From: Siphonodentalium dalli
Taxonomy: Eukaryota > Mollusca > Scaphopoda > Gadilida > Siphonodentaliidae
NCBI GenBank assembly: GCA_032622095.1
Contig: CP136063.1
Span: 281,721,426-281,785,425, forward strand
Reading direction: 5' to 3'
Length of the DNA stretch: 64,000 nucleotides
Positions 22,101 to 26,935 of this stretch are shown here, one piece after another. The number at the start of each line of letters is the position of its first letter. Within the stretch, counting starts at the first letter, position 1. The notes under the pieces were generated by a model. It worked only from the letters and a program-made list of their open reading frames with translations. It was not told the origin of the DNA and did not search any database. A program made the translations under genes and the position numbers.

Positions 22101-24451
22101 ATAGGGCATTACTGTATACCTAGCTCCTTCGTCGCAGTACTTGGGTCTGGTAACTGTGGAGCATCTGGAGGCGGCGGGTTATCTTCGACCTCTTTGAATG
22201 CCTTCATGAAGGCATTTTTATTTTTGACCTGGAATTTAAATTATATTTTAAGTTCATAATCTATTTAACTTCTTGAAATTTTAAAGTTTCCATACTGGAA
22301 CATTAACTTAGATATATATTCCTACCTTTATAATAAGTGTTTCATCATCTTAGACCAATTTTATATCAATGGTAATTTGTGAAATTAACTTTTTTCCCAT
22401 GCAATATTCTATGGGGCACTATTTGCATGTATACGAGCATAGGGTTTCTCTGTTTGTATATCTTTCCTGTAGTCCGTCACTGGTCCACACTGTAAGGTAA
22501 TTCATGGGGCTGACTGAAAGTATACCATTGTAGCGAGTAAGAATTCTGATAGCTAGGATTCAGAAACTCTGGAGCGTTTTGGGAGGGAAAATCGAAGGCA
22601 AATCGTGTTCTTCGCACTTTCCATTCACTCCAACGAAATGTTCGGAACAAACTCTGGAGTTGCGTCCGACCGAACAGTCTTTCCTGCCGACTCTAAATTT
22701 CCAAATACTTTGATGCGATTTATTGTCAGGAAATCGGTGTAATTTTACCATCCGGTTATCAACCACCTTCCCCGTTTAATTGTGACATTCTTTTACTCAA
22801 AAATACAACTTTCCCATGATCAAATTCGTTGTTTCTTGAAATAAATGACTAAATACTTCGATGAAAACAAATGCGCTCTGATTAGTATACAAAGAGCGGT
22901 ACCAAACCGGATGTAATTAATCAGACTTTTACGCACAAGAGAGTTCCAGGAATCAGGAGGCGATAACTCATAGGCGCTATACAACTTATTACAAGCTGCA
23001 CTGATTCAATTCAAAATTATGGTGCTCCACCTTTGATAAATACAGATGCTTGAACATGTAGAAGGCCAGGTGAAATATCTTTTGTTTGTCTTTATATCGG
23101 TTGCTTATATTTCCTGAACATCCCTCCAGCTGAATAATAGATTATTCCAACGTAATACTTTCAGTCAATTCATTTAGAAAATAAAGAGTTAAACCAAACC
23201 CACAGTTTTGGACTTTAACCCTTCCATTACAGGAGATTCCTGAAATTTTGCGAAAACCCTGTGCCAATTATGCAGTCTCTTACATACGCGTGTCTCCCAT
23301 AGCCTCGCATATATAATCGAATACATTTACCATACAATATTTACCTTCATCTTGTAAGCCAGTGCATTCTCTTATACAGTAATGCTCTAATTAATCGACC
23401 TCTTAACCAAAGCAGAATTATGGGTAACTTTTCAGGATTTAGTCGGAAATATGGCTTGTTGCCATTCATCGGAAAGCTCTCGGGGAGAGCTTTCCGATGA
23501 ATGGCAACAAGCCATATTTCCGACTAAATCCTGAAAAGTTACCAATAATTCTGCTTTGGTTAAAGGAGTCGATTATTTAGGGCATTACTGTATATATATG
23601 CGAGGCTCCTATGAGAGACTCAGATATGTAAGAGAATACACTAGTTCAGGATCTTTAATGCTTAGACAACATTTACTTTGCACATTAATACATTTGTGCA
23701 TACAGTAATGCCCAAAGTAATCGACTCATTAAACACAGCAGAATTATGGGTAACTTTTCAGGATTTAGTCGGAAATATGGCTTGTTGCCATTCATCGGAA
23801 AGCTCTCAGGGAGATCTTTCCGATGAATGGCAACAAGCCATATTTCCGACTAAATCCTGAAAAGTTACCCATTCTAAAATGATTGAAATATAAAATAAGG
23901 TCACATACTAAATGTCATACCACAGAGTTAGTAAAATATCACATGAATGGACATGAATGCATTGTTAAAAAATAGCGATGACTCAGCATTTATAATTTTA
24001 GGGTCCTTACCAGAGTTTGTAAATCATCATTTCCTCCAATGTGATTGGCATTGAAGAAAATCTGTGGTACGGTGCGTTTCAAAATTCTTCGGTTCAGCTC
24101 CTCTCGGCATTGTGGGAATACATCCAATCTGATATCCGAATAGGGAATCCCCATAGATGACAGTGTGTTCTTGGCCTGCATGCAATGGGGGCACCCCAGA
24201 ATGGAATACACCACAACCCGCCCCTTCGTCGTCATTTCCGTCATGTCTGTACTCGGATAAACACACAGATGTCTGGAGTCTGGAGCGTTTGATCCCAGCA
24301 GCTTGTCAAAAATTGACCAGGGAATGCCACTATGAACCAACACGGCCACTAGAATCGTGAATATAACGAGGATCAATAAAGCAAGTGGATCGAAATCTAC
24401 CCAGCCGTGATCGTTAAAGGAAAGCGTACCATCACCGCTTTTAATTGTCAT
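1044..24451 (-). CDS. Membrane-anchored glutaredoxin-DEP-DUF547 protein, complete ten-exon gene
   Basis: Spliced coding sequence of 550 codons, joined from exons 24451-24011, 22228-22120, 21209-21048, 16532-16362, 15687-15614, 15196-14999, 8649-8556, 5112-4979, 3667-3524 and 1169-1044 (stop TGA). All junctions are GT-AG and the phases match at every step. Domain order: short N-terminus, hydrophobic segment at about residues 22-42, glutaredoxin at about 78-150 with CPHC at 87-90 and a TVPQ cis-proline motif near 127, DEP at about 190-283, DUF547 at about 320-547 with CGAKSCPP near 447. The same Grx-DEP-DUF547 order is known in plant and invertebrate proteins of unknown role. DEP domains often contact membranes or GPCR/Rho signalling partners and DUF547 has no settled activity, so the function here is only inferred: a thiol-disulfide protein fixed to a membrane. 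Introns range from about 0.4 to 6.4 kb and are loaded with transposons. Confidence is high for the gene and moderate for exact exon edges. Confidence 0.88.
1170..2706. other. Intron 9 of the Grx gene, lower part
   Basis: AT-rich with nothing clear. A plus-strand piece at 1398-1512 has an acceptor-like TATAG and 37 open codons (GLYLEVFNTNAEDYIFVATD onward) before a stop, matching nothing known. Confidence 0.4.
2707..2967. mobile_element. TTAA miniature element, family 2, complete
   Basis: TTAACCCTTTCTGTACTAAATA to CAGTATAGAAAGGGTTAA, with internal words GTTCAGATAATAAGTTCA and CATTCCAATGTATAC shared with the other family-2 copies. TTAA target and CCCTTTCT ends, unlike family 1 inside. Confidence 0.8.
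3285..3355. repeat. Tandem pair of a 38-bp unit
   Basis: GTAAGATTTACCGTTCACAT followed by GG(A/G)TGAGTTG occurs twice in a row. Confidence 0.75.
3524..3667 (-). CDS. Exon 9 of the Grx-DEP-DUF547 gene: DUF547 core 4
   Basis: 48 codons, phase 0 at both ends, coding a helix (GVQEELTMAAEAFL) and then KVIKLSQILKWYSVDFG, matching the DUF547 segment before the last helix. Donor GTGGGT. The first 40 bases of the exon with its acceptor are present three times in tandem (76-bp unit); use of either outer acceptor leads to a stop, so the innermost one at 3667 is chosen. Confidence 0.9.
3626..3833 (-). repeat. 76-bp triplication across the exon 9 acceptor
   Basis: Three copies with equivalent acceptor positions at 3667, 3743 and 3819. 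Each has 36 bp of intron with TTGGTTGCTTTCAG and 40 bp of exon. Copies are almost identical. Confidence 0.95.
3834..4876. other. Intron 8 of the Grx gene, no features seen
   Basis: AT-rich, several homopolymer runs, one isolated TTAACCCTTTCTCTGATTG at about 4420 that may be an end of a lost TTAA element. Confidence 0.4.
4961..4995 (-). repeat. 18-bp tandem duplication across the exon 8 donor
   Basis: CCTTCGTTGTGTACTAA followed by CCTTTGTTGTGTAGGTT on the plus strand; the exon 8 donor lies between them. Confidence 0.6.
4979..5112 (-). CDS. Exon 8 of the Grx-DEP-DUF547 gene: DUF547 core 3
   Basis: Two bases and 44 codons, coding FGKSDVRLKVALEEVEPMIH and FALVCGAKSCPPIKTYT, the most conserved part of DUF547 with its invariant cysteines. 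Acceptor ATCTGCAG, donor GTTAGT. The donor lies in an 18-bp imperfect tandem duplication. Confidence 0.92.
5180..7746. mobile_element. TTAA miniature element, family 2, split by a 2.3-kb element
   Basis: Starts TTAACCCTTTCTATACTAAA, ends GAGTATTTAGTAAAGAAATGGTTAA (last 20 bases read TATTTAGTAAAGAAATGGTT plus AA). The halves join across the element at 5386-7710. Confidence 0.75.
5386..7710. mobile_element. 2.3-kb TA-flanked inverted-repeat element
   Basis: About 60-bp terminal inverted repeats beginning GTCCAAGTCTTCTCGTACTA, flanked by TA on both sides (5384-5385, 7711-7712); the uninterrupted site can be read from other family-2 copies. Interior pieces are also inverted: GTACCGAGAACT at about 6284 against its complement near 6803, and ACGCACGTTTTGC at about 6090 against GCAAAACGTGCGT near 7019. 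No transposase found; the open frames inside are short and unrecognised. A Tc1/mariner-like target, non-autonomous. Confidence 0.75.
7761..8184. mobile_element. hAT-type double-hairpin element, family 4
   Basis: CAAGCCTGCAAATATTGTGT to TTATTTGCAGACTTG, flanked by 8-bp ACGATAAT/ATGATAAT. Two hairpins with CCTCATTCTGC / GCAGAATGAGG outer arms and GTGAATTT..AAATTCAC inner arms at the two ends, joined by about 200 bp. Confidence 0.8.
8287..8383. repeat. Tandem pair of a 53-bp unit
   Basis: GAGCGCAT(A/G)CCT then GTGCAGTAAATGTTTGTGAG and AATCGTATTATTTA, twice, in intron 7 of the Grx gene. Confidence 0.8.
8556..8649 (-). CDS. Exon 7 of the Grx-DEP-DUF547 gene: DUF547 core 2
   Basis: 31 codons plus one base, coding FFNTVKYIIGGQQYSLQDIE and NGVLRSNRKG, the second DUF547 signature block. 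Acceptor TTTTCAG, donor GTAAGT. The intron upstream of it is over 6.3 kb and carries two satellite-like arrays (9.2-9.7 and 10.0-11.7 kb) and several transposons. Confidence 0.9.
9175..9740. repeat. Tandem array of a ~140-bp unit
   Basis: Four diverged copies marked by AATTCTGCCTTTTTAATCAA, CGTTCCTA(G/C)GAACGACAGAC and ATAAGAATCACACGACACGC. Lies in intron 6 directly before the next array and may belong to the same element. Confidence 0.8.
10040..11672. repeat. Three-module repeat with 122-bp subrepeats
   Basis: Each module starts AGCCGATGAGCCCGACG, holds one to three 122-bp subrepeats (CCGTTTCCGAGATCTCGTCT, TGCGCATGCGCGAAGC, ACCCGATAAAATTCG), then CAAGTTTCGTCCCGATCG, a run of ACAGACAGAC and TCAAAATATATATGAGA. 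Modules are about 10044-10590, 10597-11228 and 11234-11670. The tail of short GACA repeats looks like the 3' end of some non-LTR elements, but no protein is seen. GC-rich against an AT-rich background; many overlapping frames here are repeat translation, not genes. Confidence 0.8.
11855..12110. repeat. Dispersed repeat (GTCAAGTTCGAAT type)
   Basis: Words GGATGATAACT, AAATTTGGTATGTTAGTTTA and ATCAAGTTCGAATATGGGTT recur at 50590-50965 and 61310-61505, more weakly at 57440-57900. No coding content. Confidence 0.6.
12554..12808. mobile_element. TTAA miniature element, family 1, reverse orientation
   Basis: Complete copy with both TTAA ends and both hairpins, in the opposite direction to the one at 334-603. 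The second hairpin is shortened. Confidence 0.82.
12809..12996. mobile_element. Diverged family-2-like TTAA element
   Basis: Contains ATAAGTTCAATAAAC and CAATTCCAATGTATACTG and ends GGTTAA, as in family 2, directly next to a family-1 copy. Diverged, so the assignment is tentative. Confidence 0.45.
13033..13178. mobile_element. TTAA miniature element, family 1, 5'-truncated
   Basis: Begins inside the first hairpin and runs to CCATGGAAGGGTTAA. The second hairpin is partly collapsed. Confidence 0.75.
13350..13500. mobile_element. hAT-type hairpin element, family 4, single-hairpin form
   Basis: 151 bp, perfect 8-bp duplication AATAAAAG on both sides (13342-13349, 13501-13508). Ends CAAGCCTTGAAATGGTGTGT and complement. 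It is one continuous hairpin, as if the two end hairpins of the longer form had fused by internal deletion. Confidence 0.88.
13640..14035. repeat. Tandem pair of a ~190-bp repeat
   Basis: GGCAATAA(A/C)TCTGCCAAAATGA, CAGGTTCCCATGCTGGTTGA, CATATGTGCCAA and AGCTCGGAC appear twice in order. Confidence 0.65.
14265..14535. mobile_element. TTAA miniature element, family 1, full length
   Basis: Best complete copy: TTAACCCTTTCATGATGGGA to CATGGAATGGTTAA, both hairpins long and nearly perfect, spacer about 40 bp. Confidence 0.87.
14901..15036 (-). repeat. 67-69 bp tandem duplication across the exon 6 donor
   Basis: Two copies (14901-14967, 14968-15036) differing by a TA dinucleotide and one base. Each holds 36 bp of exon end, the GTACAT donor and about 30 bp of intron. 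Confidence 0.9.
14999..15196 (-). CDS. Exon 6 of the Grx-DEP-DUF547 gene: DUF547 core 1
   Basis: 66 codons, phase 0 at both ends. It contains DEKVAFFINIYNALVIHA, the hallmark start of DUF547. Acceptor GTTCCAG, donor GTACAT. The last 36 exonic bases and the donor are repeated about 67 bp downstream; reading through into that copy meets a stop within eight codons, so only the first donor can work. Confidence 0.9.
15614..15687 (-). CDS. Exon 5 of the Grx-DEP-DUF547 gene: lead-in to DUF547
   Basis: 74 bases coding AGEVGETVRQVILKLYSAF and then LSEDGK. This is the helix that normally precedes the DUF547 core. Acceptor TTTTACAG, donor GTGATT (weak at +5). Phase 1 in, phase 0 out, which fits both neighbours exactly. 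Confidence 0.83.
16362..16532 (-). CDS. Exon 4 of the Grx-DEP-DUF547 gene: second half of DEP domain
   Basis: Encodes ERAEALEIGQHLIDEHFGH followed by an acidic linker with DDDE. The first part matches the expected second half of a DEP domain (the helix after the HWM motif, then the terminal strand with LYRLL). Acceptor TGTTGCAG, donor GTGAGC, phase 1 on both sides. A TTAA-type miniature element starts only about 50 bp upstream of the acceptor. Confidence 0.86.
16583..16809. mobile_element. TTAA miniature element, family 1, 3'-truncated
   Basis: Starts at TTAACCCTTTCATGACGGGA, both hairpins present (first reduced), ends near CAGGAAGTCCAG without the terminal TTAA. Sits about 50 bp upstream of the exon 4 acceptor of the Grx gene. 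Confidence 0.78.
16965..17128. mobile_element. Family 4 element, partial
   Basis: Contains the central spacer words AATTAGGGGATATAGAAACT and the start of one hairpin (GCAGAATGAGGTCCCCAGAG). The rest is absent. Confidence 0.65.
17718..18535. mobile_element. TTAA miniature element, family 1, interrupted by another repeat
   Basis: TTAACCCTTTCATGATGAGA start and CATGTAAGGGTTAA end, with the second hairpin broken at about 17858 and resumed at about 18462. The insert is an unrelated repeat full of TTTGGCAAA words. Confidence 0.8.
17858..18462. repeat. Insert rich in TTTGGCAAA words within a family-1 element
   Basis: Begins TGCAGGGTTCGCACTG and ends near CAGCAACCTTGCA. ATTTGGCAAA recurs several times at both ends in the same direction. 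Related words (CAGGGTTCAC, ATTTTGCCAAAG) occur at about 8820-8930. Class not determined. Confidence 0.5.
18542..19031. mobile_element. TTAA miniature element, family 2, interrupted by a hairpin element
   Basis: TTAAACCCTTTCTTTACTGA start and GTGAAGAAAGGATTAA end, with a TA-flanked hairpin element at 18770-18979. It begins seven bases after a family-1 copy. Confidence 0.78.
18770..18979. mobile_element. TA-flanked hairpin element, family 5
   Basis: About 100-bp near-perfect inverted arms from CAGTAATGCTCTAATTAATC to its complement, flanked by TA. The arms contain AATTATGGGTAACTTTTCAG and GCCATATTTCCGACTAAA. TA target and CAGTA ends are typical of Tc1/mariner/pogo-type miniature elements. Inserted in a family-2 element. 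Confidence 0.88.
19258..19362. repeat. 24-bp tandem repeat, four copies
   Basis: AAAAACATTGATTAGTGACTG plus TAC repeated four times with almost no change. Confidence 0.9.
19611..19744. repeat. Inverted repeat with ~30-bp arms
   Basis: GATGTTGATTTGCTTGTGTT and TCCATGGAGAATT pair with AATTCATGGAACACAA and AAAATCAACATC further on. Loop about 60 bp. Confidence 0.65.
20370..21120 (-). repeat. Degenerate tandem duplications of exon 3 end and donor
   Basis: Exon 3 segment at 21048-21120 is matched by 20931-21000 (open, reads SFSGKDFVHWMGKTKHV) and by 20370-20450 (FSGKDLIHPMVKT then stop). The intronic flank with ATATAGATTTACTAA is repeated as well (21000-21047 and about 20035-20080). The copies are separated by a family-4 element. 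Confidence 0.75.
20482..20923. mobile_element. hAT-type double-hairpin element, family 4, in a duplicated splice donor
   Basis: 442 bp with both hairpins and spacer. Flanks AAGCACAT and ACGGACAT agree at six of eight bases. The left and right flanks together correspond to the donor region of a duplicated copy of exon 3 (CATGTC then TTAGTAA on the minus strand). Confidence 0.8.
21048..21209 (-). CDS. Exon 3 of the Grx-DEP-DUF547 gene: first half of DEP domain
   Basis: Two bases, 53 codons and one base. It encodes the start of the DEP domain, with the signature GKDFVHWM and the following basic loop KTKHVG. Donor GTTAGT, acceptor AATACAG. Degenerate extra copies of the 3' part of this exon, with the donor, lie just downstream in intron 3 (see the duplication at 20370-21120). 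Confidence 0.88.
21620..22114. mobile_element. TA-flanked hairpin element, family 5, half copy split by family 3
   Basis: Begins at the hairpin tip (GGGGAGAGCTTTCC), runs through the 3' arm to GGAGTCGATTAC, is interrupted by the family-3 element, and resumes TAGGGCATTACTG at 22102-22114. Its terminal base lies at intron position +6 of the exon 2 donor of the Grx gene. Confidence 0.82.
21714..22101. mobile_element. TTAA miniature element, family 3 (double hairpin)
   Basis: TTAACCCTTTACCCAACA at one end, TGTTGGGTAAAGGGTTAA at the other: 14-bp or longer inverted ends with TTAA targets. The interior has AACCGGCCAAAACCGGCC and then two large hairpins with the same CATTCTCTTATATATGCGAG arms as family 1 but a different tip (CGACCATAGGTCG). 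Hairpin 2 is the reverse complement of hairpin 1. It is inserted in the terminal TTAA of a TA-flanked hairpin element beside exon 2 of the Grx gene. Confidence 0.87.
22120..22228 (-). CDS. Exon 2 of the Grx-DEP-DUF547 gene: linker
   Basis: 36 codons plus one base, completing the glutaredoxin C-terminal helix (VKNKNAFMKAF) and then a proline-rich linker with four consecutive prolines. The acceptor is TTCCAG; the donor is GTATAC. The donor is unusual in context: from intron position +6 onward the sequence is the terminal repeat of a TA-flanked hairpin transposon, so the element landed within the splice donor. Confidence 0.85.
22560..22766 (-). pseudogene. THAP zinc-finger domain fragment, probably broken
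   Basis: An open stretch of about 68 codons reads MVKLHRFPDN, SIWKFRVGRKD, SRVCSEHFVG and LPSIFPPK before a stop. HRFP, the central Trp, the C-x2-H pair in CSEHF and the terminal (A/L)PSIFP box are the THAP family pattern, a DNA-binding finger found in host factors and in P-element-type transposases. The first Cys pair that should complete the C2CH zinc site is missing: upstream frames run into stops, with a likely small deletion just before. No convincing acceptor precedes it. It lies in intron 1 of the Grx gene, same strand. Best read as a relic; a distant first exon carrying the Cys pair is the alternative. Confidence 0.6.
23105..23192. mobile_element. TTAA miniature element, family 2, 3' fragment
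   Basis: CTGAACATCCCTCCAGCTGA, TTATTCCAACGTAATAC and a terminal AAAGAGTTAA match the end of family 2. Confidence 0.5.
23215..23668. mobile_element. TTAA miniature element, family 1, reverse, interrupted by a hairpin element
   Basis: TTAACCCTTCCATTACAGGAG start; the far TTAA end is missing. A complete TA-flanked hairpin element (23377-23590) is inserted in one of its hairpins. Confidence 0.78.
23377..23590. mobile_element. TA-flanked hairpin element, family 5, nearly perfect
   Basis: 214 bp, arms of about 105 bp that are almost fully complementary, tip GCTCTCGGGGAGAGC, TA on both sides. Inserted in a reverse family-1 element. Confidence 0.9.
23703..23872. mobile_element. TA-flanked hairpin element, family 5, one end lost
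   Basis: CAGTAATGCCCAAAGTAATC start, complete tip, second arm ends abruptly after AAAGTTACCCA. Only about 110 bp from the previous copy. Confidence 0.82.
24011..24451 (-). CDS. Exon 1 of the Grx-DEP-DUF547 gene: start, membrane segment, glutaredoxin
   Basis: 147 codons ending in phase 0 at a GTAAGG donor. The start ATG is the first in the exon; a TAA lies in frame three codons upstream, so a longer N-terminus within this exon is excluded. Residues 22-42 are a run of Leu/Ile/Val typical of a membrane anchor, with no obvious cleavage site. The glutaredoxin fold follows: VVVYSILGCPHC at 79-90 (dithiol active site CPHC), TVPQIF at 127-132 and GGNDDL at 139-144, the usual glutathione-binding elements. 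The order anchor-then-Grx suggests that the thioredoxin fold sits next to a membrane. Which side faces the cytosol cannot be told from sequence. Confidence 0.9.
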
Positions 24452-24802
24452 TGGCTTTTAAGTTTGTATATCGCGAATGTAGGAGAGACGAAAATAGCCC
24501 CGGCCTAATTGTGCTGTAAACATTGGGAAATGTTTGGCTATTAAACAGCACCCGGTGGTTCAGTCTGTATCATCGTCGAATGTGGGGCGGGTATTAAATA
24601 GCCGTTTCGGAATGTACAGAATTATCGTAGGTTCGAAACACGTCGTACACTGGAAACGTGCGCTCATATTAATTATAGTTTTGGACCGCATACGAGGACG
24701 TCGACAACATTTCCCAGAGCTGTGAGAAATGATTCATCTCATGGTAGAGAGGTCGCAAGTGGAGATACCCAAATTTCCGACAACCACAGTGGGAGCTCAT
24801 AA
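24452..24802. other. 5' flank of the Grx-DEP-DUF547 gene
   Basis: Presumed 5' UTR and promoter of the minus-strand gene. It is less AT-rich than the surroundings and contains no obvious TATA box at a useful distance. No plus-strand gene is supported here. Confidence 0.3.
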
Positions 24803-25013
24803 AAGCCGAACACAACCGAACACAACCGAACATAACCGAACACAAGTCCAAATAATGGGAAATTTCACGAATAAAGTTCATAGGCATATGTATTCATGTT
24901 CACACTATTAATATACGAACTTTGGTGGAGTTCGGGCCAATAATAAGTGTTTTATTCGATATTTTGTAAAACGCGTTTAGTGTTCGGCATAGAAAAGCCG
25001 AACACAAGTTTAT
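24803..25013. repeat. GCCGAACACAA repeat block, copy A
   Basis: Four tandem CCGAACACAA-like decamers, then TAAAGTTCATAGGCATATGT through GTGTTCGGCATAGAAAAGCC, a small hairpin. Related blocks are at 31018-31139 (same direction) and 32530-32623 (reverse complement, running into the gap). Confidence 0.75.
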
Positions 25014-25727
25014 GTTCGACACTCAGTCACCGGTAATTAAAGGGGCACTTTGATTATTGCGACATAACGAAGAAGCGGGCCCCGTTGGTTCAGAGTGCCC
25101 GGATGAAGATAATTAATCGAGTGTGCTTCTCACAGTACGAGCTAACTGCATGGCCTCCTATAGCCTGATACCGGAGTACGCTGTGTATGTCTCTTTGGAA
25201 AGCAGACGAAATTCCTAAACGATGTACATCTGTTAGTAATTTCGTCGGCTTTTCTAAGACAGGCTATTTGGCCATGCGTTTGTCACAACAGACCTGTTTC
25301 TTACGTGCATGCATAATTCGTGTTTATTGATAGTAATGATGAAAAGAGTAACGGCTTGTATTAATCGAATAATATAAATGAAGTTAGTTTGCCGCGTATC
25401 GTAATCAGGATGGACTTTATTTTACCTATAGACCATTTTACAGATAACCATTTTGACTGTTGCATTGTGGGCCAGAAAGTATCCAAATAAAGCCACGTGC
25501 TTTACGGTCGCATGCATTTACTATGGGGCATTTAGGGTGGGTCTATAAAACTAATTATAACTTTGGTATCTGTCATAGTTTACGCGATAAATTTTAAACA
25601 TATATCAGGGACATGTACCCCTTCTAGAATGTTCAAAAACATTTCCAGTTGCTTGTCGTATTTTAAATGATTTTATGCGATGAAATAATGCGAAAATTTA
25701 GAAAATTGCACTATAATTTCTCAATAC

Positions 25728-26643
25728 TTTGCGGTTTTAGTAAACGCCTGATAAAAGTATTTCTATTGGGAATTTTTACACCAAATTTTCAGAGAATATA
25801 GAGTAAACACAGTACTATCGGAATATCGTAAAGGAGTTCTGTGCATTTGGGATTGATTAACCCTCAGACTGCCGAAGCTGTCGTCAATAAATTCGCTTTT
25901 TCGTGTTCGACGAAAATGAAACTTGTCTGTTTAAAGGTCCCATTTCGTGTCGAATGGTGAATTTGGCTGCAACAACACCCGTGATGTTTTACTTCAACTT
26001 TCAAAAGAGGAAGTTTGAACACATTTTGTATTGTTTTTTTTTTTTTGCCTAGAACAATATCCAATGATTGCGTCCATTAAAAACCTTCTTGCGCAAAAGC
26101 GGCCGCTACACGATAAAGAGCGTTTTCATTTACAATCGTTTTTACTCGTTTTCAAAACTGATGTATATTGTTTTGTGAATGCTCATTGGTCACGCTATTT
26201 ATTTTACGTATTTTTTTCTGTTGTTTTTGAACATTTGTTACACAGGCTTCGCGATTATTAACTTCAACTGATAAGCGCCGACTGCGCAACGTATGCGCTC
26301 AACAGTTTGTCTCAAATAAATTGTTATAAAAACACAGGTTTATGGCCGCGGACATAAGCCGATTAAGTGTGATGTAATTTATCCATGAACTTGACAACTG
26401 GAGATTATATCACCATTCGACACGAAAATTGGACCTTTAAACAGACAAGTTTCATTTTCGTCGAACGCGAAAAAACGAATTTATTGACGGCAGCTTCGGC
26501 AGTCTGAGGGTTAATCAATCCCAAATGCACAGAACTCCTTTGCGATATTCCGATAGTACTGTGTTTACTCTATATTCTCTGAAAATTTGGTGTAAAATTT
26601 CCCAATAGAACGACTTTTATCAGGCGTTTACTAAAACCGCAAA
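25728..26643. mobile_element. Large inverted repeat with TTAACCCTC inside each arm
   Basis: Arms of about 234 bp (25728-25962, 26410-26643) starting TTTGCGGTTTTAGTAAACGC. Within each arm, at mirror positions, is GATTGATTAACCCTCAGACT, so a TTAA element with ends CCCTCAGACTGCCGAAG (25857-26514) appears inside a palindrome whose flanks are also inverted. Two open frames in the loop are unrecognised. Confidence 0.75.
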
Positions 26644-26702
26644 CTTATTCCCTTCCCTATATATTCCTTATTTTCAAAAATGTCGCTTTCGGCTGACTTG
26701 AC

Positions 26703-26935
26703 GGCATGGGTGTGTGGCCCGCCCCGAATACCACACAGAAACACTCCGACCTCCACCCATCACCCCCCCCCCAGTGGCACCACCCCGAGTGGTGAAAATT
26801 GGGTATGGACCATTTTCGAGAATGGTAAGGATTTCGACCGATTTGACGGAATGTTGGGTGGCCCGCCCTAAATACCACCTAAAAACACTCCGAGCCACCA
26901 CGTATCACCCCCGGGTGGTGGGCCTACCTCCCAAC
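26703..26935. repeat. Pair of GGCCCGCCC..AATACCAC repeats
   Basis: GTGTGGCCCGCCCCGAATACC and GGTGGCCCGCCCTAAATACC, each followed by AAACACTCCGA and a C-rich run, about 150 bp apart. Confidence 0.6.

Noticed and set aside
24534-24725. Plus-strand gene divergent from the Grx gene
   Set aside because: 63 codons, no recognised motif, no convincing splice sites, low evidence.
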